This document shows, piece by piece, positions 26,516 through 35,344 of a stretch of 64,000 bases of DNA (the stretch's first letter is position 1; each line of letters starts with the position of its first letter). The translations under genes were made by a program, and so were the position numbers. The notes below the pieces were generated by a model. The model was not told where the DNA came from and searched no databases. It saw only the letters and a list, made by a program, of their open reading frames with translations. Source of the DNA: Sediminibacillus massiliensis (GTDB taxonomy: Bacteria > Bacillota > Bacilli > Bacillales > Amphibacillaceae); contig NZ_LT732535.1 in assembly GCF_900156915.1 (NCBI RefSeq), positions 232,499 to 296,498 on the forward strand. Reading direction: 5' to 3'.

Positions 26516-26785
26516 ATGAGTGAAAGAATTACACCGAATTGGATAGATTTAGTGGATAAATCGGATGATGAATTGCGAGATATTTTATCAGAATTAAACA
26601 GTCCGTCACTAAGAAAACTGACAAGAGAGGCGATTCATGCACTTGAAGATTATCGTGATTATGTCCAACACGAAAAAGAAGAAAAGCAATGGCTATACGG
26701 AAAGTTAAATCAAATAGGGAACATTATTGAGCGTGGAAGAAAAGAAATTCCTAATTCAAATTTAAGCCATAGGACCGACCATTAA
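26516..26785 (+). CDS. Hypothetical early phage protein
   Basis: An 89-aa charged helical protein (ITPNWIDLVDKSDDELRDILSEL...) with well-placed RBS TAAGGAGGAT. It contains a likely coiled-coil stretch around YVQHEKEEKQWLYGKL. No family recognised. Confidence 0.72.
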   Translation: MSERITPNWIDLVDKSDDELRDILSELNSPSLRKLTREAIHALEDYRDYVQHEKEEKQWLYGKLNQIGNIIERGRKEIPNSNLSHRTDH

Positions 26786-26829
26786 CCAATAGTCCGACCA
26801 AACTAAATACGAAGGAGGGTGTATGGTGA

Positions 26830-27225
26830 ATGGATGCTACAAACGAGACCCGCAATCCATTAAATGAGGTGCAGATAACTGAGTTGAAAAACATCGCCGA
26901 CAAGAGACTTTCACCATATCATAAGCAGATTTTATCTAGGCTAATCGGAGAGCATTCTCGCTTACAGAGAGATCGCTACTCGATATCTGAAGAAAAATGT
27001 ATAAAAGTCATTGCCTCAGCTACAAAACGAGTAGGCGGATACACAGACGGGATTATTGAAATCAGAATCGATGATTCAATCAACCATAAGTTTCTACCCG
27101 CGCATCAGTTAAAAGCGCTAGCCGGAGCAAAAAGGATTAACCAATACAAAAAGATTGAAGGCTGGCTTAACACAAAAGAAGGCAGAGAGTGGGCGCTTAA
27201 AACACCTCATGTCACCAATTTTTAA
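26830..27225 (+). CDS. Hypothetical early phage protein
   Basis: A 131-aa basic protein. It is helical at the start (ITELKNIADKRLSPYHKQILSRLIGEHSRLQRDRY) with a beta-like middle and a C terminus rich in Lys. RBS AAGGAGGGTG upstream. It might bind nucleic acid, judging only from its charge. Confidence 0.7.
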   Translation: MDATNETRNPLNEVQITELKNIADKRLSPYHKQILSRLIGEHSRLQRDRYSISEEKCIKVIASATKRVGGYTDGIIEIRIDDSINHKFLPAHQLKALAGAKRINQYKKIEGWLNTKEGREWALKTPHVTNF

Positions 27226-27247
27226 TATCAAGAAAGAGAGTGATCGC

Positions 27248-27490
27248 ATGGAATACGAAAAGCATTTCCTCTCCGAAGATTTTACACACTTGAATGTTCA
27301 AATCAATCGTATGCACCAGTCAAGTTTGGACGTTATTGATTTCACACTACAAGGCGATTTGAAGAAAGCAGAACAAGCTGCACATCAAATCTATAAAGCT
27401 CTTAACATAGTAAAAGCATTAAACAGCAAGAAAGTGATTCGGGATGACCAGGAAAGGCATGCAATGGCGACAAGGAAGGCTTTCTTCTGA
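27248..27490 (+). CDS. Hypothetical early phage protein
   Basis: An 80-aa helical protein (EYEKHFLSEDFTHLNVQINRMHQ...KAEQAAHQIYKALNIVKAL). ATG 27248 has AAAGAGAGTGA upstream and is preferred over the longer in-frame start, which overlaps the previous gene. The stop overlaps the next start by one base. Confidence 0.65.
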   Translation: MEYEKHFLSEDFTHLNVQINRMHQSSLDVIDFTLQGDLKKAEQAAHQIYKALNIVKALNSKKVIRDDQERHAMATRKAFF

Positions 27491-27579
27491 TGAGTGACAA
27501 ATCGTATTGGATTTTTCATTCCGCGTTAGGTGCAGGTGTATTGGTCTTCTTGATTTGGGCCATCATCATAACTCTTTAA
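27490..27579 (+). CDS. 29-aa membrane micro-protein
   Basis: Starts at an ATG overlapping the preceding TGA by one base (translational coupling). It encodes a short soluble start followed by a single hydrophobic helix (ALGAGVLVFLIWAIIITL) ending at the stop. Such tiny membrane proteins are common in phage early regions. Function unknown. Confidence 0.55.
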   Translation: MSDKSYWIFHSALGAGVLVFLIWAIIITL

Positions 27580-27593
27580 AGGAGGTGAGGAGA

Positions 27594-27959
27594 TTGAGAG
27601 AGATTAAATTTAGAGGATATGACGGCATGACGTGGATATACGGTTCTGCTGTTCAGTATGACAACGATACTGACACCTGGTACATGATTGAGTTTAATGG
27701 TCCAGATGATGACTGGGTAATGGTTGGGGAAGTTGGGCAATTCACAGGACTGTACGACCGTAATGGGAGGGAGATTTTTGAGGGGGATATTGTCGAAGTG
27801 TCTGACCACCCTTTTCCGTTAGCGAACGGAGTTTACGAAGTCGGTTATAACGAAGTGATGGAATTATCAGCCGGAGGATACTTGCTTTTTCGGGTTAGAA
27901 AGTATTGCAAAGTCATCGGCAACAATCATGATAACTCTGAACTTCTTGAAAGGAGGTGA
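27594..27959 (+). CDS. YopX family protein
   Basis: A 121-aa protein with the typical YopX start MREIKFRGYDG and the core FTGLYDRNGREIFEGDIVEV. YopX-like proteins are widespread in Gram-positive phages and of unknown function. TTG 27594 is preceded by AAGGAGGTGAGG at good spacing. Confidence 0.9.
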   Translation: MREIKFRGYDGMTWIYGSAVQYDNDTDTWYMIEFNGPDDDWVMVGEVGQFTGLYDRNGREIFEGDIVEVSDHPFPLANGVYEVGYNEVMELSAGGYLLFRVRKYCKVIGNNHDNSELLERR

Positions 27960-27964
27960 GAAAG

Positions 27965-28213
27965 TTGCTGAAGAGATTCTTGGTCGTAATCAAAGTAAGT
28001 AAAGGTACTTACAGACAAAAAGAAGTTCGAACATTGGATTCAGAGAAGGATTTACGGGAGTTAATCGGGAGTATTGTGACTAGTAGTCCGAATGCTTTGG
28101 AAGACACAAGAGAATTAATTTCCATCTTTGAGGTTGATTTAATTTACGGAAAAATTAAAGAACTGGAGCCGGTTTTGCGAGACATGAAGCTAGTTCTAAA
28201 AGAGAAAAAATAA
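27965..28213 (+). CDS. Hypothetical phage protein
   Basis: An 82-aa basic protein. TTG 27965 is favoured because AAGGAGG lies 8 nt upstream; an in-frame GTG at 27956 falls inside the RBS itself. No motif recognised. A CTCACTG / CAGTGAG hairpin (28214-28233) directly follows the stop. Confidence 0.65.
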   Translation: MLKRFLVVIKVSKGTYRQKEVRTLDSEKDLRELIGSIVTSSPNALEDTRELISIFEVDLIYGKIKELEPVLRDMKLVLKEKK

Positions 28214-28304
28214 CTCACTGCGCCAACAGTGAGCCTGAAACAAACATTGTACATGAGTCAATTTTATAGCAATGAATTAGAGAATACAAGAGGAGGAAAA
28301 AAAC

Positions 28305-28856
28305 ATGGAAATCAAATTGAAAATCGAAGCACCCGGCTTGGAAGGTGCTATCCATACACTTGCACAGGTTTTAGCCAATTATGAACTGCCGTCAAATGGA
28401 AACGGAGGGGAAAAGGTTCCTGCTACATCGATTCAGCCCGAGCAACCATCTCAACCTGAAGTACCGCAACAACAAAATCAGCAAGCACCACAAGAAACCA
28501 CGGTTCCTGTACAGCAGCCACAACAAGAGTCTGCGGTGCCTGTTCAGCAAACACAGCAACCGCCGGTACAGCCTCAACAAGAGTATCAACAACCGACACA
28601 GCAGCAACAGCCAGTTCAGCCAGAACAGCAAACTCAACCGCAGCCGGAACAACAGCAGCAAGGGGTGCCGACTTCCAACCCAACGTATAGCATGGATCAA
28701 CTCGCTGTCGCAGCAACGCAATTGGTAGACGCGGGTAAACGGGAAGAGCTGGTATCTTTGCTTTCCGTATTCGGTGTACAAGCCCTGACTGCGCTTCCTA
28801 AAGAACAATACGGAGCGTTTGCAACAAAGTTGCGTGAAATGGGTGCCAAAATATGA
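28305..28856 (+). CDS. Gln/Pro-rich phage protein
   Basis: A 183-aa protein in three parts. An N-terminal beta-type segment (MEIKLKIEAPGLEGAIHTLAQVLANY) is followed by a low-complexity centre of about 80 residues made almost only of Gln, Pro and Glu. A conserved-looking C-terminal helix bundle (MDQLAVAATQLVDAGKREEL...GVQALTALPKEQ) ends the protein. The C-terminal part resembles small phage proteins found next to DUF2800 genes. The stop overlaps the next ATG. Role unknown; perhaps an accessory of the recombination block. Confidence 0.75.
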   Translation: MEIKLKIEAPGLEGAIHTLAQVLANYELPSNGNGGEKVPATSIQPEQPSQPEVPQQQNQQAPQETTVPVQQPQQESAVPVQQTQQPPVQPQQEYQQPTQQQQPVQPEQQTQPQPEQQQQGVPTSNPTYSMDQLAVAATQLVDAGKREELVSLLSVFGVQALTALPKEQYGAFATKLREMGAKI

Positions 28857-30043
28857 CGGGAGAAATCGCCCACGCTGACCGGGCACATGCTCTACTTTCA
28901 GCGAGTGCTTCCAGCCGTTGGCTGACCTGTACACCGAGTGCCCGGTTGGAGGACCAATTCGAAGAAACTACTTCGTTTTTCGCTGAAGAAGGTACGCTTG
29001 CCCATGAAATCGCAGAACTGAAATTACGAAAGCATTTTACTGAGCCGATGGCCAAAGCGACTTTTACAAGACGGTTGAACAAGCTTAAGAAGAAAACGTA
29101 CAACGATGAATTGTTATTCCAAAAAGAAATGCTAAAGCATACGGACACCTATTTGGACTATGTGAAAGGCATCGCTATTGGACTTTCAACAGAGCCCTAT
29201 GTAGCCATTGAAAAAAGAATAGATTACAGCTCCTTTGCTCCTGAAGGGTTTGGTACAGTGGACTGCCTCTTGATAGCAGGTGAAACACTGTACGTTACGG
29301 ATTTTAAATACGGGAAAGGGGTTCCGGTCAGTGCGGAAGACAACTCCCAAATGAAGTTGTATGCCCTGGGCGCTTATTTGGAATACAGCTTTCTTTACCC
29401 GATCAAGAATGTTCACTTAGCCATCATCCAACCTAGATTGGATAACGAATCGGAGTTCACGCTTACCATCGAAGAACTGCTTGCTTGGGGAGAATCAATC
29501 AAACCCAAAGCCGATAAAGCTTTTAAGGGTGAAGGCGAATTTGTGCCAGGTGAACACTGTAAATTCTGTAAAGCAAAAGCAAAATGCCGTGCCAGGGCAG
29601 ACCAGTTCACGGCTTTGGAAGATTTTAAACAAATGAAACCTCCTTTGATATCCGACGAGGAAGTGGGAGGGATATTGGAAAAGGGCCAGCACATAGAGTC
29701 CTGGGTCAAAGCATTGAAAGACTATGCCCTGAAAGAAAGCCTGAAAGGAAAAGAGATTCCCGGTTGGAAAGCTGTCGAAGGAAGAGGATCCAGAGTGTAC
29801 AAAAACCAAGATGCTGCTTTCGATGAATTACAGAATAGGGGCATCGATGAAGCCGTGCTTTACGAACGGGTCCCGTTGACCGTACCGAAACTGGAAAAAG
29901 AACTTGGCAAAAAACAGTTCCGTGATTATATGGAAGAACCTGGCCATGTGCTGAAATCGGCAGGGAAACCAACCCTTGCTCCTGCATCAGACAAAAGAAA
30001 AGCGATCACCAACGAAGTGGATGCAGCGGAGGATTTCAATTGA
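28853..30043 (+). CDS. DUF2800 protein, RecB/Cas4-like PD-(D/E)XK nuclease
   Basis: A 396-aa protein. The N-terminal LSASASSRWLTCTPSARLE and EEGTLAHEIAELKL match the DUF2800 family. The nuclease core is visible as the acidic pair GTVDCLL ... LYVTDFKYGKG (D...DxK), followed by a cysteine cluster (GEHCKFCKAKAKC) that may bind iron-sulfur or zinc. In phages it sits with a DUF2815 protein and PolA and probably acts as an exonuclease in recombination or replication. The ATG overlaps the previous stop. Confidence 0.9.
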   Translation: MTGEIAHADRAHALLSASASSRWLTCTPSARLEDQFEETTSFFAEEGTLAHEIAELKLRKHFTEPMAKATFTRRLNKLKKKTYNDELLFQKEMLKHTDTYLDYVKGIAIGLSTEPYVAIEKRIDYSSFAPEGFGTVDCLLIAGETLYVTDFKYGKGVPVSAEDNSQMKLYALGAYLEYSFLYPIKNVHLAIIQPRLDNESEFTLTIEELLAWGESIKPKADKAFKGEGEFVPGEHCKFCKAKAKCRARADQFTALEDFKQMKPPLISDEEVGGILEKGQHIESWVKALKDYALKESLKGKEIPGWKAVEGRGSRVYKNQDAAFDELQNRGIDEAVLYERVPLTVPKLEKELGKKQFRDYMEEPGHVLKSAGKPTLAPASDKRKAITNEVDAAEDFN

Positions 30044-30201
30044 TGGAACAAGATTACGAATTTAAGGAGGTGTCAGCGTTGGAATGCGTAAAATGCGGGC
30101 GTGAGTTGAAAGACAAGCGAAGCATAGAACGTGGTTATGGACCAACTTGTTGGAAAAAGGCCCAGGAAGAAGCCGAGAAGGAAAAGCAAAGTGACAGCTA
30201 G
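30043..30201 (+). CDS. Small zinc-finger protein (DUF6011-like)
   Basis: A 52-aa protein with CVKCGREL ... GYGPTCW, a three-Cys treble-clef-like pattern typical of tiny phage proteins. Two starts are possible in the same frame: ATG 30043 (overlapping the DUF2800 stop, GGAGG 10 nt upstream) and TTG 30079 (AAGGAGG upstream, giving 40 aa). It lies between the DUF2800 and DUF2815 genes. Confidence 0.7.
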   Translation: MEQDYEFKEVSALECVKCGRELKDKRSIERGYGPTCWKKAQEEAEKEKQSDS

Positions 30202-30271
30202 TTAAATCTCTTATGTGAATCTATTAACTACTAAAACCTATAAAAATTTCAATCAAAGGAGAAATGTAAAC

Positions 30272-31036
30272 ATGGAAAACCAAACAAGAATTGTAACTGG
30301 AGAAGTACGCTTCAGCTTTGTGAGTCTGCTAAAGCCCCGTGAGGATCAATATGGTGGTGCTCCGAAATATAGTGCAACAATCTTGGTGCCGAAGTCTGAT
30401 ACAGCAACCAAACAAAAAATCGATGCAGCTATCGAAGCAGCCAAGCAAAAAGGTAAATCGGATAAATGGAACGGTGTCATCCCTCCGGTAGTATCGATTC
30501 CTGTTCACGATGGGGATGGCGTTAAACCTTCTGACGGGATGCCGTTCGGAGAAGAATGCAAAGGTCACTGGGTTTTCACGGCAACTACTGGGGAGGATTA
30601 CCCGCCGAAAGTAGTTGATGCTAATTTGAATCCTATCTTGGATGCTACAGAAGTATATAGCGGTATGTATGGAAAAATTGCACTCAATTTCAACCCTTAT
30701 GCGTTCCAAGGGAAAAAAGGCATCGGGGTTTATATCAGCACAAACGTACAAAAAACACGGGACGGAGAGCCGTTGGGCGCTTCTGCACCTGCAGCTGATG
30801 AGGACTTTGGTAGCGGTGGCCAAGCTCCACAGCAGCAGTATCAGCCGCAACAACAGTATCAACAACCTAACCAGGGCTTTAATCAACAACCTCAGTATCA
30901 GCAGCCAAGTCAGCAGTACCAACCATCACAACAGGGGTATGGCCAACAACCACAGCAACAGCCGAACCAGGGACAACAGCAGCAATTTGACCCTATTACC
31001 GGAAAACCTCTAAACGGTGGCGTTTATGGAATATGA
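30272..31036 (+). CDS. DUF2815 family protein (probable ssDNA-binding protein)
   Basis: A 254-aa protein: an N-terminal beta-rich domain (VTGEVRFSFVSLLKPR, YSATILVPKSDTATKQKID) of the DUF2815 type and a long Gln-rich tail (residues about 180-245). The arrangement, OB-like domain plus disordered tail, resembles SSB. The last residues FDPITGKPLNGGVYGI do not form the acidic SSB tip. ATG 30272 with AAAGGAG. The stop overlaps the polymerase start. Confidence 0.88.
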   Translation: MENQTRIVTGEVRFSFVSLLKPREDQYGGAPKYSATILVPKSDTATKQKIDAAIEAAKQKGKSDKWNGVIPPVVSIPVHDGDGVKPSDGMPFGEECKGHWVFTATTGEDYPPKVVDANLNPILDATEVYSGMYGKIALNFNPYAFQGKKGIGVYISTNVQKTRDGEPLGASAPAADEDFGSGGQAPQQQYQPQQQYQQPNQGFNQQPQYQQPSQQYQPSQQGYGQQPQQQPNQGQQQQFDPITGKPLNGGVYGI

Positions 31037-33024
31037 TTGGCACTTTGAATATCGACATCGAAACTTTTAGCAGCATAGACATCAAGAAAGCGGGACTGTA
31101 CAGATATGTGCAGTCTCCCGACTTTCAAATCCTTTTATTCGCTTATTCTGTGAATAAAGGGCCGACTCAAATAGTGGATCTAGCACAAGATGAATTTATT
31201 CCCTTGCACATTATCGAAGCTTTAGAAAATCCGGAAGTTACAAAGCATGCCTATAACGCCCCTTTTGAATGGTATTGCCTTAGTAAGCACTTGGGTATGT
31301 ATGGAAAACATACAGTGGACTGGTTAAGTCAGTGGCGTTGCACGATGTTTCACGGCTTATATTGTGGTTACACTGCCGGGTTAGGTCCAACAGCCAAAGC
31401 ACTCGGATTGGCACAATCCAAACAAAAAATGACTGTAGGTAACTCTCTTATCAAAGTGTTTTCTACTCCTACAAAACCGACAAAAAAGAATGGCGGACGG
31501 ACAAGAACACTTCCCCATCATGAGCCGGAAAAATGGGAGCTTTTCAAAGAATACTGCATCCAGGACGTTGAAGTGGAGAAAGAGATCGAAAGCAAGCTTT
31601 CCAAATTTCCTGTTCCTGAAGCGGAACAAAAATTGTGGGAGCTGGACCAACAGATTAACGCTCACGGTATTTCCGTTGACAATCAGTTGATAGAAGGAGC
31701 TATCCAGATAAGCAATGAAACAACTGCCACTTTGACCGAAGAAGCAAAACAACTGACAGGATTGAACAATCCAAACAGTGCGGCACAACTGAAAAAGTGG
31801 CTCTCTGATCAAGGGATGGAAGTCGAAAACTTGCAAAAAGACACAGTAGGAGAACTTATCGAAACAACAGAAGGCAGCGTTAAAAGGGCACTGGAAATAC
31901 GGCAAGAAATGTCCAAAACGAGTGTAAAGAAGTACCTGGCCATGGAAGCCGCTTGTTGTCCGGATAACAAGGTGCGGGGGCTATTACAGTTTTACGGAGC
32001 AAATCGGACCGGACGTTGGGCCGGAAGATTGGTTCAAGTGCAAAACCTTCCTCGAAACTATTTGTCTACTTTAGGACATGCCAGAGAGCTTGTGAGAGAT
32101 AGAAACATAGAAGCATTGAAGCTTATTTATGGAAATGTACCGAATACGTTATCAGAGCTGATAAGAACAGCATTCATTCCCAGTTATGGCCATGTATTTC
32201 TGATATCCGATTTCTCAGCTATAGAAGCCCGGGTGATTGCCTGGCTTGCTGGTGAACAATGGAGACTGGAAGTATTCCGGACACACGGAAAGATTTACGA
32301 AGCATCTGCTTCCCAAATGTTCGGTGTGCCGATTGAACTGATCAAGAAAGGCAATCCGGAATATGAGCTCAGGCAGAAAGGAAAAGTCGCGGAACTGGCG
32401 CTTGGATATCAAGGAGCCAAGGGAGCATTGATGCAGATGGGTGCTTTAAATATGGGTCTTACGGAAGAAGAGCTGCCGGATATCGTAAGACGGTGGCGCT
32501 CCTCGAATAAACGAATTGTTGATTTATGGTTTGCTTTGGAAAATGCTGCTCTTCATGTCATGAGGACGGGACAACCTGCCGGTGTTAAAGGGCTACTTAT
32601 TGCCAGGGAGAGCGACATTCAAAACGGACTTGATTTCTTGACTGTCACATTACCTAGCGGTCGGAAGTTGTTCTACGTCAAACCCTTTTTAGATGAAAAT
32701 GACTTTGGAAAAGAGGCCGTCCATTACAGAGGTTTGAATCAGACAACCAAGAAATGGGAGAAGATTTCGACATACGGCGGCAAAATGACGGAGAACATCG
32801 TACAGGCTATTGCCCGCGATTGTCTGGCGGTAACACTCAAAAGGTTGGCAGAAGCCGGGTATCAAACAGTTATGCATGTTCATGACGAAGCTGTCCTGGA
32901 TGTACCGAAAGAACACGCAGACTTGGAAAAAGTGGAACGGATCATGAGCCAGCCGATTGATTGGGCGCCAGGACTTAACTTAAACGCCGATGGCTTTACG
33001 GCAAATTACTATATGAAGGATTAA
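31033..33024 (+). CDS. Phage family A DNA polymerase
   Basis: A 663-aa replicative polymerase of Pol I type. The N-terminal 3'-5' exonuclease domain starts with the DxE motif in NIDIETFSS. Polymerase motif A is DFSAIEARVIAWLAG (Asp393), motif B is RQKGKVAELALGYQG and motif C is HVHDEAV (Asp618). Length and order match temperate Firmicute phage polymerases that copy the phage genome. The ATG overlaps the DUF2815 stop, so they are coupled. Confidence 0.96.
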   Translation: MIGTLNIDIETFSSIDIKKAGLYRYVQSPDFQILLFAYSVNKGPTQIVDLAQDEFIPLHIIEALENPEVTKHAYNAPFEWYCLSKHLGMYGKHTVDWLSQWRCTMFHGLYCGYTAGLGPTAKALGLAQSKQKMTVGNSLIKVFSTPTKPTKKNGGRTRTLPHHEPEKWELFKEYCIQDVEVEKEIESKLSKFPVPEAEQKLWELDQQINAHGISVDNQLIEGAIQISNETTATLTEEAKQLTGLNNPNSAAQLKKWLSDQGMEVENLQKDTVGELIETTEGSVKRALEIRQEMSKTSVKKYLAMEAACCPDNKVRGLLQFYGANRTGRWAGRLVQVQNLPRNYLSTLGHARELVRDRNIEALKLIYGNVPNTLSELIRTAFIPSYGHVFLISDFSAIEARVIAWLAGEQWRLEVFRTHGKIYEASASQMFGVPIELIKKGNPEYELRQKGKVAELALGYQGAKGALMQMGALNMGLTEEELPDIVRRWRSSNKRIVDLWFALENAALHVMRTGQPAGVKGLLIARESDIQNGLDFLTVTLPSGRKLFYVKPFLDENDFGKEAVHYRGLNQTTKKWEKISTYGGKMTENIVQAIARDCLAVTLKRLAEAGYQTVMHVHDEAVLDVPKEHADLEKVERIMSQPIDWAPGLNLNADGFTANYYMKD

Positions 33025-33038
33025 GAGGAGGATGAAAA

Positions 33039-33458
33039 GTGGACGAATTACTAACTACGGGGCAGATGATAGATCGTTTAAAAGAGGGCGAGATTGCCGA
33101 ATGTGTAAATGTTCCTGAGAGAGAAGACTTAACCGAGAATAAGAAAAGAGTTGTTAAGAGGTCAAGAGTATTTCTCTGGAAAGATGGTTTAGAATTCAAA
33201 ATAACTACTTTCATTTCAGATGAGGCGAGGTGGCGCATCCTCCCAAACTATGTATCTTTTGAAGAAGCAAAAGCAGCATTAGAGCATGGCAAGCACGTAG
33301 TGTGTGAGTTCTTGGATAGGAGATATGAATATTATTTGAATGGAAGTAAGGTGTGCTCCCAAGCGGGAAGCAAGGCAGATGTAGCGAATTTCAACTGGTT
33401 TGAGTTATGGGACCAAATATTCGAAGGCAAATGGACCATAAAGGAGGAAAGTAAGTGA
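33039..33458 (+). CDS. Hypothetical phage protein
   Basis: A 139-aa protein starting at GTG with AGAGGAGGA upstream. Mixed alpha/beta; the C-terminal part has a repeated aromatic pattern (CEFLDRRYEYYLNG, FNWFELWDQIFEGKW) seen in many small phage early proteins. Unknown role; coupled to the dUTPase by 4-bp overlap. Confidence 0.7.
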   Translation: MDELLTTGQMIDRLKEGEIAECVNVPEREDLTENKKRVVKRSRVFLWKDGLEFKITTFISDEARWRILPNYVSFEEAKAALEHGKHVVCEFLDRRYEYYLNGSKVCSQAGSKADVANFNWFELWDQIFEGKWTIKEESK

Positions 33459-33961
33459 ACCTAAATAAGTTATCTGGCATGCAGTATCAACTGGACGCTC
33501 ACATTATTCAAAGGAAAGGGTTAAGAGGTAGGGATTTAACACTCAATACCATCTATGCGCTCCAGGTGGAAGTAGCGGAGCTGGCCAATGAGGTGCGTTT
33601 CTTCAAACATTGGAGTAACAACCGTATGATCAACCCGGTAAAAGCATTGGAAGAGTATGTGGACGGCTTGCATTTCTTCTTGTCACTCGGAAATGGTATG
33701 GGCATGGAATGGGACCATGACTTCTCATTGGAGAAGATTGGCAGCATCCGGACAACTTTTGCTTCTATTACCAAGAGGTTATCCGATGCCTGGTGGAATT
33801 ATCACGATAATCAAATAGCGGATTACCGGACCAACTGGCTATTCGCCCTTCAATCCTACCTGCACTTGGGCGGGCTGCTTGGATTCACGGAAGAGGCAAT
33901 CACCCAAGCTTATAAAGATAAAAATGCCAAGAATTATCTGCGGCAGAAAAGTGGTTACTGA
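33455..33961 (+). CDS. dut: Dimeric dUTPase (MazG-like, all-alpha NTP-PPase)
   Basis: A 168-aa enzyme that hydrolyses dUTP to dUMP and keeps uracil out of phage DNA. Metal-binding helices are visible: EVAELANEVRFFKHW (ExxE-type) and EEYVDGLHFFLSLG (ExxD). The C-terminal YKDKNAKNYLRQKSGY closes the site as in dUTPase_2 proteins. It starts at GTG overlapping the previous gene. Confidence 0.9.
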   Translation: MNLNKLSGMQYQLDAHIIQRKGLRGRDLTLNTIYALQVEVAELANEVRFFKHWSNNRMINPVKALEEYVDGLHFFLSLGNGMGMEWDHDFSLEKIGSIRTTFASITKRLSDAWWNYHDNQIADYRTNWLFALQSYLHLGGLLGFTEEAITQAYKDKNAKNYLRQKSGY

Positions 33962-33962
33962 C

Positions 33963-34154
33963 ATGGCTGTGTTAAGACAAGCGGTAGAACAACGCAGGGC
34001 ATATATCGTAAAGGAATTGGCCAAAAGAGACTTTGCTCCTCATACACCCTTATCCAATCTTTCTTATAAGGAATTGGAAGACCTTTATATCGCAGTCAAA
34101 TGTGATGAAGCCAAGAAGAGAGGGGTTGCTGTCATTGGCAAAAGCCCTGTTTAA
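33963..34154 (+). CDS. Hypothetical small phage protein
   Basis: A 63-aa helical protein (MAVLRQAVEQRRAYIVKELAKRDF...LSYKELEDLYIAVKCDEAKKRGV). Its ATG directly follows the dUTPase stop; the RBS is weak. The C terminus overlaps the next gene. No function suggested. Confidence 0.6.
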   Translation: MAVLRQAVEQRRAYIVKELAKRDFAPHTPLSNLSYKELEDLYIAVKCDEAKKRGVAVIGKSPV

Positions 34155-34305
34155 AGCCTACTGCCCGAACTGTAAATTCACCTGCTACAGCAAAAATTTT
34201 CGGATTAGATCTACTGGCAAAGTGTACTTCCGATGTACGTGCAAAACGGAATGGAGCGTGCCGTTGGAACAGACCGAGAAAATGGACTATCGGATGCAGG
34301 GTTAA
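34135..34305 (+). CDS. Small zinc-ribbon protein
   Basis: A 56-aa protein with YCPNCKFTC and FRCTC, a four-Cys zinc ribbon. Start TTG 34135 with AGAGAGGGG upstream; TTG 34126 is an alternative. Possibly a nucleic-acid-binding accessory. Confidence 0.6.
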   Translation: MAKALFKAYCPNCKFTCYSKNFRIRSTGKVYFRCTCKTEWSVPLEQTEKMDYRMQG

Positions 34306-34325
34306 TCGAAAATATTGGAGGGTTC

Positions 34326-34442
34326 ATGATGGGAAAAAATAAATCAAAAAGACAAGTCCGCAGGGATTTAAAAGTGGAAATGAACCGTTCCTATGAACAG
34401 CTGCTAAAAGAAGTGAACGATAAGAAAGCTGTATCGAAGTAG
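34326..34442 (+). CDS. Small basic phage protein
   Basis: A 38-aa Lys/Arg-rich protein (GKNKSKRQVRRDLKVEMNRSYEQLLKEV). ATG 34326 or 34329 follows TTGGAGGG. Unknown function. Confidence 0.5.
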   Translation: MMGKNKSKRQVRRDLKVEMNRSYEQLLKEVNDKKAVSK

Positions 34443-34553
34443 CTATTCGTGGCGAAATTTTTGGAATGAAAGTTGTCATAATTACGTACACAAATTCGCT
34501 TGCTTAGTGCAGTTACTAAGCTAGGTGAGTTTCGACAAAGAGGAGGAGTACCC

Positions 34554-35099
34554 ATGTTAGAAGTGAAAATCCGAAATGGGAAACAAGCTGTTCACATCAA
34601 AATGGAAGATGAAAGCCAGGACTTAAAAAGGGACCTTATTTTCAAATCTTTAGAAACGATCGGAGAGATTGGGTCAGAAGCTTCTCCGTTTGACGTAAAT
34701 TTGCAGATAAATGAAAAAGAACCTTTGAAACAAATCAACGCTGAAAAAATTCAACCAAAAGAACACCTTCCTGTTTCTGAGGTAGAAAAAGAGGATCCTT
34801 TAAACCAAATGATTGAAGACACTCTTCGACCTACTAGATCAAGACGGCTTCCGTTGATGAGGGCCAGTGAGTCTCCAGCCCATAAAGATGAAAACGACTG
34901 CAGAGCTAAAATCAACTGTCCTGAATGTTCAATGGATTCCCACCGGTATGTAAAGTTTGGTTTTCGATATACTTTCTGCCCTGGCTGTAATGAGAAACTC
35001 CATTTGAAAAGCGCAACTGGAAAATGGGGTGAGGAAGACGAAAACGGAAATGTTTATCTGGCATTTGAGAAATATGACTTATCCAAAATGGAAGGATGA
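34554..35099 (+). CDS. Hypothetical phage protein with zinc ribbon
   Basis: A 181-aa protein with an N-terminal beta segment, an acidic linker and a C-terminal zinc ribbon (CPECSMDSHRYVKFG, FCPGCNEKL). ATG 34554 has AGAGGAGGAG 5-9 nt upstream. An inverted repeat GCTTAGT / ACTAAGC (34502-34521) lies in its leader. Coupled to the next gene (ATGA overlap). Confidence 0.7.
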   Translation: MLEVKIRNGKQAVHIKMEDESQDLKRDLIFKSLETIGEIGSEASPFDVNLQINEKEPLKQINAEKIQPKEHLPVSEVEKEDPLNQMIEDTLRPTRSRRLPLMRASESPAHKDENDCRAKINCPECSMDSHRYVKFGFRYTFCPGCNEKLHLKSATGKWGEEDENGNVYLAFEKYDLSKMEG

Positions 35100-35344
35100 T
35101 TGGATTGAAAAACACTTTAGGAGATCTGAACAACCACTTATTTGCACAACTGGAGCGTTTAAGTGATGAAGATATAGATGGAGAAAAATTGAATGAAGAA
35201 ATTAACAGGGCCAAAGCCGTGACATCTGTCGCTTCTAAAATCATTGAAAACGGCACTCTCGTTCTCGAAGCCCAAAAGTTGAGAGATGACCGCATGAACG
35301 CAGATACAACTGTGCCTAAAATGCTTGAAGGCGGAGAAAAATGA
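35096..35344 (+). CDS. Conserved small phage protein
   Basis: An 82-aa helical protein (NTLGDLNNHLFAQLERLSDEDIDGEKLNEEINRAKAVTSVASKIIENG) of a type common in Firmicute prophages, close to HNH or replication genes. Function unknown. Overlaps both neighbours by 4 bp. Confidence 0.75.
   Translation: MIGLKNTLGDLNNHLFAQLERLSDEDIDGEKLNEEINRAKAVTSVASKIIENGTLVLEAQKLRDDRMNADTTVPKMLEGGEK

Noticed and set aside
28392..28934. Minus-strand open frames opposite the Gln/Pro-rich gene
   Set aside because: They are Leu/Arg- or Ala/Val-rich shadows of CAA/CAG repeats, without RBS.
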